Shown here: one piece after another, positions 4,901 to 7,738 of the stretch
How positions within the stretch are numbered: the first letter of the stretch is position 1
Layout of the letters: each line of letters begins with the position of its first letter
From: DASRJX01 sp035649235
Lineage (GTDB): Bacteria; Acidobacteriota; Polarisedimenticolia; Gp22-AA2
NCBI GenBank assembly: GCA_035649235.1
Contig: DASRJX010000042.1
Coordinates: 1 to 7,738 of the forward strand
Reading direction: 5' to 3'
DNA length: 7,738 bases
Translations under genes and position numbers: made by a program
Notes under the pieces: model-generated
Told to the model about the DNA's origin: nothing
Seen by the model: only the letters and a program-made list of their open reading frames with translations
Databases searched by the model: none

Positions 4901-7738
4901 GTGAACTTCGCGAGGAGATGTTTGATCTGGGGGGAGGGATCGGCTGGAACGGGATGCCCGGGGGCGGCCACCCCGCGCCGGCCGGTCCCTCCCCTCTCAG
5001 GAGACGGGACGCGCGCCCTTGCGGGGCTGCTGCTCGTCTCGCTCCTGGGAAGCGGCCAGGCGTCGGGCGACGAGGCGGGGGACCCACTGCGGGACGGCCC
5101 GGCCTCGCCGCCCGGCGCGCCGTCGATCGCGGCGTCGCTCGGCGCGGCCACCGTGCGCTTTCCGATCGAGGTCCCTCCTGGACGGCACGGCATGGCCCCG
5201 GGGATCGCGCTCCGCTACAACAGCGCCGCCGGCAACGGAAACTCCGGCTACGGATTCTCCCTCGGCCTCGGCTCCATCGAGCGCTCGACGCGCTTCGGGT
5301 CGCCCCACTTCGACGACACCGACACCTTCGTCCTCGTCCTGGGCGGCGACTCACTCGAGCTGGTGCCGGTCGACGCCGGCTCGACGCGGTTCCGGACGGC
5401 CATCGACAGTGGTTATCTCGTCGAGCGCCTGACCCCCGGGCCGTTCGGCGCCGGATCGTGCTACTGGATGGCGAGGGGCCGGGATGGACGGCGCTACCGC
5501 TTCGGCTTCATGGGCGGGACCGACAACCCGTCGCAGGCCGGCAACCTCAGCTGGGGGCTCGATCGTGTCGAGGACGCGAGCGGCAACGTCATGGAGATCG
5601 TCTGGAACGCCTCGGGCCTGCACCTCTACCCGGCGCGCATCGAGTACGCATCCCATCCGGTCCGGGGCCTCCTCCCGAGCAACCGGGTGGAATTCTGCTG
5701 GGAGGAGCGCGGCGACCAGGCTCCCGGGCCGGCGGGCGATCGGCTGACGCACCGGCTCCGGCAGATCCGCACCTTCGCCTCGGATCGTCGCGCGCGCGCC
5801 TACACCTTCGAATACGACGCGCCGGGGAACCCGACGTCCGCCCTCGGCGTCTGCCGCCCGGACGCCTCGCCAGGCGCAGGCTCCGGCAACCCGGACCTGC
5901 CACCTCCGGGACCGACGCCTCCTCCCAGAAGGCCACCGGGAGAGGGGCCGATCCTCGAAGGAGGCCGCCTCGACGGGGGCCGCGTCCGCACCCTCACCGT
6001 GGCCGAGGCGGTCACAGTGCCACCCACAGGCCTGCCGTCCACGAGCTCGCACCTCGTCAGGGTGCTCCGGGGGGACGGGGCGGGAGGGTTCCTGGCGCCG
6101 ATCGAATACCGCTACACCGCCGACCCGAACCCGGGATGGCCGCTCCCCGGCGGCGCTCTCCTCCCGCCGCTCCCATTCTTCTACGCGCAGCCGGACGCCG
6201 ACGAGGACTCGGGCGTGCGCCTCGTCGATCTGAACCGCGACGGCCGGCTCGACCTCGTCCAGTTGGAGGGACGGCAGGAGGGCTTCGTCTGGAGCTACTC
6301 CGCCGCCGCCTACCTCAACGCGGGGGACGCGTTCGCCTACAGCGCCGCCTGGACCGCCGGCCTGCTCGGCCTCGTCAACGCCGCCGACGCGAGCCGCAGC
6401 GCTTCCTTCGTGATCAAGCGCGGCACCCGCGACCGGGTGGAGAACGGGGTGCGCTTCCTGGACGTGAACGATGACGGCTTCCCCGACGTCGTCCGGTCGG
6501 TCCTCTGGTTCGGCCAGGGGCTGCGCAAGAGCGTGTTCCTCAACACCGGCTCGGGATTCGTCCTGGACCCGGCCTCCGCCGCGGCGCTGCCGGACGAGCC
6601 GTTCGCCGACGTCCACGCCGACCCATCGCGCGACGTGAGCGAGGACAGGGGGGTCCGGACGGCCGACGTCAACAACGACGGCCGCGCGGACCTTCTGGTG
6701 TCACGCGCCGAATGGGGCGGTCCCAGCGAGCGGCGGACCTACCTGTACGACCGGGGCGCGTACCGCCTCGATCCCCGCTGGACGCTCCCCGACGAGCCGT
6801 TCGTGCGCCACGTGCCGCACGGACGGACGCTCGACATGGGCGTGCGGATCCTGGAGCTGAACGGGGACGGGTTCCCCGATCTCGTCCGCGCCGCCAACGT
6901 GGACGGCTTCGTGCAGACGGCGGCCTACCTGAACACGGCGCGTCCCGATCCGTCGGCCCCCGCCTGGGTCGCGACCACGCGCTACGGGACGCTCGGCGTC
7001 TTCGCCGATCACTTCGTGCAGATCTCGAGCGCCGGGGACGGCGTGTCGTACGATCGCGGGTTGCGGGTCGCCGACATCGACGGCAACGGCCGGAGCGACA
7101 TCCTGGCGGCCCGCCAGTGGAACGGCGGCCCGATCGAGAAGTACCTCTACACCACGAGCGCGGAGGGCCCCTGGACCTACCGCGTGATCGATCAGTTCCC
7201 CTGGGTCTTCGTGTCGAAGCCGGCCGGGGGGCCGCCGCGCGACCAGGGCGCCCGGATCGCCGACCTCGACGGCGATGGAGGGATCGATGCGCTCGTCTCC
7301 CAGCCGGGCGGCCTGCGACAATGGCGCCCCAACCGCGCCTGGCAGGGCCGCCTCCTCCTGACCTCCTATTCCAACGGGCTCGGCGGCACGACCGAGATCG
7401 CCTACGTGCCCGCGCCGCACGGCGGATCGATCGAAGGCGGCTTCCCCGCCGCGCTCCCCTTCCCGCTCGCCGTGGTGGGGGCCGTCACCACGAAGGACGG
7501 GCTCGGCCACGCCTACACGACCCGGTACGACTACGACGGCGGCTTCTACCACCACGCCGGACGCGAGTTCCGCGGCTTCCGCCGCGTCACCGCGCTGCCG
7601 CCGGGAGGTGTTTCGAGCACCGAGACGCTCTTCCTGCAGCAGCCGGGTCTGCGCCATGCGCCGCTGCGCGGCGAGCCGGAAGCGACGGTGGTGCGGCGCG
7701 CCGCGGACGGCGCCGTCTACTCGCGCACCGCCGCGACC
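4901..7738 (+). CDS. SpvB/TcB-like (Tc/Rhs toxin-type) protein with FG-GAP-like repeats, N-terminal 946 codons
   Basis: The frame is open from the GTG at 4901 to the window's last base with no stop, so the C-terminus is outside. Residues 1-39 are a basic, Pro/Gly-rich N-region. Residues 40-50 are a hydrophobic core (L-A-G-L-L-L-V-S-L-L-G) with possible cleavage near G-Q-A (52-54), suggesting Sec export. Residues about 82-330 match the SpvB N-terminal domain: V-R-F-P-I-E-V-P-P-G, A-L-R-Y-N-S and G-Y-G-F-S-L-G. A Pro-rich linker spans about 330-350. Six D-x-[ND]-x-[DN]-G-x-x-D repeats lie between 439 and 800. L-T-S-Y-S-N-G-L-G-G-T-T-E-I-A-Y (820-835) matches the TcdB middle/N-terminal region, and G-R-E-F-R-G-F-R-R-V (887-896) the following Tc/Rhs segment. 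In Tc toxins, TcB forms half of a shell holding a toxic C-terminal peptide and its propeller docks to TcA. Whether this protein is a toxin, an adhesin or a wall-associated Rhs protein cannot be told here. No TcA- or TcC-like gene is visible in the window. Confidence 0.88.
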   Translation, partial: MNFARRCLIWGEGSAGTGCPGAATPRRPVPPLSGDGTRALAGLLLVSLLGSGQASGDEAGDPLRDGPASPPGAPSIAASLGAATVRFPIEVPPGRHGMAPGIALRYNSAAGNGNSGYGFSLGLGSIERSTRFGSPHFDDTDTFVLVLGGDSLELVPVDAGSTRFRTAIDSGYLVERLTPGPFGAGSCYWMARGRDGRRYRFGFMGGTDNPSQAGNLSWGLDRVEDASGNVMEIVWNASGLHLYPARIEYASHPVRGLLPSNRVEFCWEERGDQAPGPAGDRLTHRLRQIRTFASDRRARAYTFEYDAPGNPTSALGVCRPDASPGAGSGNPDLPPPGPTPPPRRPPGEGPILEGGRLDGGRVRTLTVAEAVTVPPTGLPSTSSHLVRVLRGDGAGGFLAPIEYRYTADPNPGWPLPGGALLPPLPFFYAQPDADEDSGVRLVDLNRDGRLDLVQLEGRQEGFVWSYSAAAYLNAGDAFAYSAAWTAGLLGLVNAADASRSASFVIKRGTRDRVENGVRFLDVNDDGFPDVVRSVLWFGQGLRKSVFLNTGSGFVLDPASAAALPDEPFADVHADPSRDVSEDRGVRTADVNNDGRADLLVSRAEWGGPSERRTYLYDRGAYRLDPRWTLPDEPFVRHVPHGRTLDMGVRILELNGDGFPDLVRAANVDGFVQTAAYLNTARPDPSAPAWVATTRYGTLGVFADHFVQISSAGDGVSYDRGLRVADIDGNGRSDILAARQWNGGPIEKYLYTTSAEGPWTYRVIDQFPWVFVSKPAGGPPRDQGARIADLDGDGGIDALVSQPGGLRQWRPNRAWQGRLLLTSYSNGLGGTTEIAYVPAPHGGSIEGGFPAALPFPLAVVGAVTTKDGLGHAYTTRYDYDGGFYHHAGREFRGFRRVTALPPGGVSSTETLFLQQPGLRHAPLRGEPEATVVRRAADGAVYSRTAAT
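6215..7300 (+). repeat. Six FG-GAP/Ca-loop-like protein repeats in the SpvB/TcB-like protein
   Basis: Degenerate repeats begin at residues 439, 517, 585, 648, 721 and 784, with spacings of 78, 68, 63, 73 and 63. The pattern is [VLA]-R-x-x-[DE]-x-[ND]-x-[DN]-G-x-x-D followed by hydrophobic residues, for example D-L-N-R-D-G-R-L-D (443-451), D-V-N-D-D-G-F-P-D (521-529) and D-L-D-G-D-G-G-I-D (788-796). Such loops often bind calcium at the blade edges of integrin-like propellers. Repeat 4 has Glu in place of the first Asp, and repeat 5 has Asn in place of the third acidic residue. Six repeats suggest a six-bladed propeller. Confidence 0.82.

Noticed and set aside
4912..4920. GAGGAG followed directly by ATG at 4918 as the start of gene 4
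   Set aside because: This ATG is in a different frame from the SpvB-containing protein, and the GAGGAG touches the ATG with no spacing. The GTG at 4901 with GGAGG is in the right frame.
4798..6474. Long plus-strand open frame overlapping the SpvB/TcB-like gene
   Set aside because: It is Arg/Pro/Gly-rich with no recognisable motif. The other plus-strand frame carries SpvB, FG-GAP-like and TcdB-middle motifs without interruption, so this is a GC-rich shadow frame.
5351..6616. Minus-strand open frame of about 420 codons opposite the SpvB/TcB-like gene
   Set aside because: It mirrors the codon phase of the real plus-strand gene and shows no domain, signal or ribosome site.
6701..7657. Minus-strand open frame of about 318 codons
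   Set aside because: It is an antisense shadow of the FG-GAP-like repeats. Its Asp-rich, Val-rich repeats derive from the reverse complement of the plus-strand acidic loops.

Overview
The window comes from a GC-rich bacterium, very probably an uncultured Gram-negative soil or sediment lineage. This is inferred from the strongly G/C-biased third codon positions, two exported proteins with Sec-type signals, and a c-type cytochrome with a C-terminal fibronectin-like tail. That tail ends in a Y-Y-Y-L-V-R...C-G-T-G pattern which I associate, from memory, with Acidobacteriota and Eisenbacteria-type genomes. The phylum is not proven by the sequence. I see no RNA genes, insertion sequences, CRISPR array or integrase.

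Layout. (1) Positions 2-1528, plus strand: the C-terminal part of an M16-family (insulinase/processing peptidase-like) protein whose start and probable zinc site lie upstream of the window. (2) Positions 1549-4635, minus strand: a complete 1028-residue exported YVTN beta-propeller protein with two heme-c motifs and a fibronectin-like tail. It converges on gene 1, with only 20 bp between the stop codons and a perfect 8-bp hairpin across the minus-strand stop. (3) Positions 4636-4900: a 265-bp divergent intergenic region. On the minus strand it carries a well-spaced -35/-10 pair placed so that transcription would begin at or next to the cytochrome start codon (a leaderless mRNA). On the plus strand it carries a strong Shine-Dalgarno for gene 4. 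(4) Positions 4901-7738, plus strand: 946 codons, open to the window edge, of a large SpvB/TcB-like protein. It has a signal-like segment, an SpvB domain, a proline-rich linker, six Asp/Asn-rich FG-GAP-like repeats and the start of a TcdB-middle/Rhs-like region.

How they fit together. Nothing shows that the three genes form one pathway. Genes 1 and 2 converge and genes 2 and 4 diverge, so none shares an operon inside the window. All are likely envelope or extracellular proteins. The cytochrome looks like a periplasmic redox protein of the MauG/cytochrome c peroxidase-like diheme type fused to a propeller. The SpvB/TcB-like gene is the most interesting item: it has the shell and propeller architecture of a Tc/Rhs toxin component but begins with a probable export signal, and its C-terminus (Rhs core and any toxin tip) lies beyond the window.
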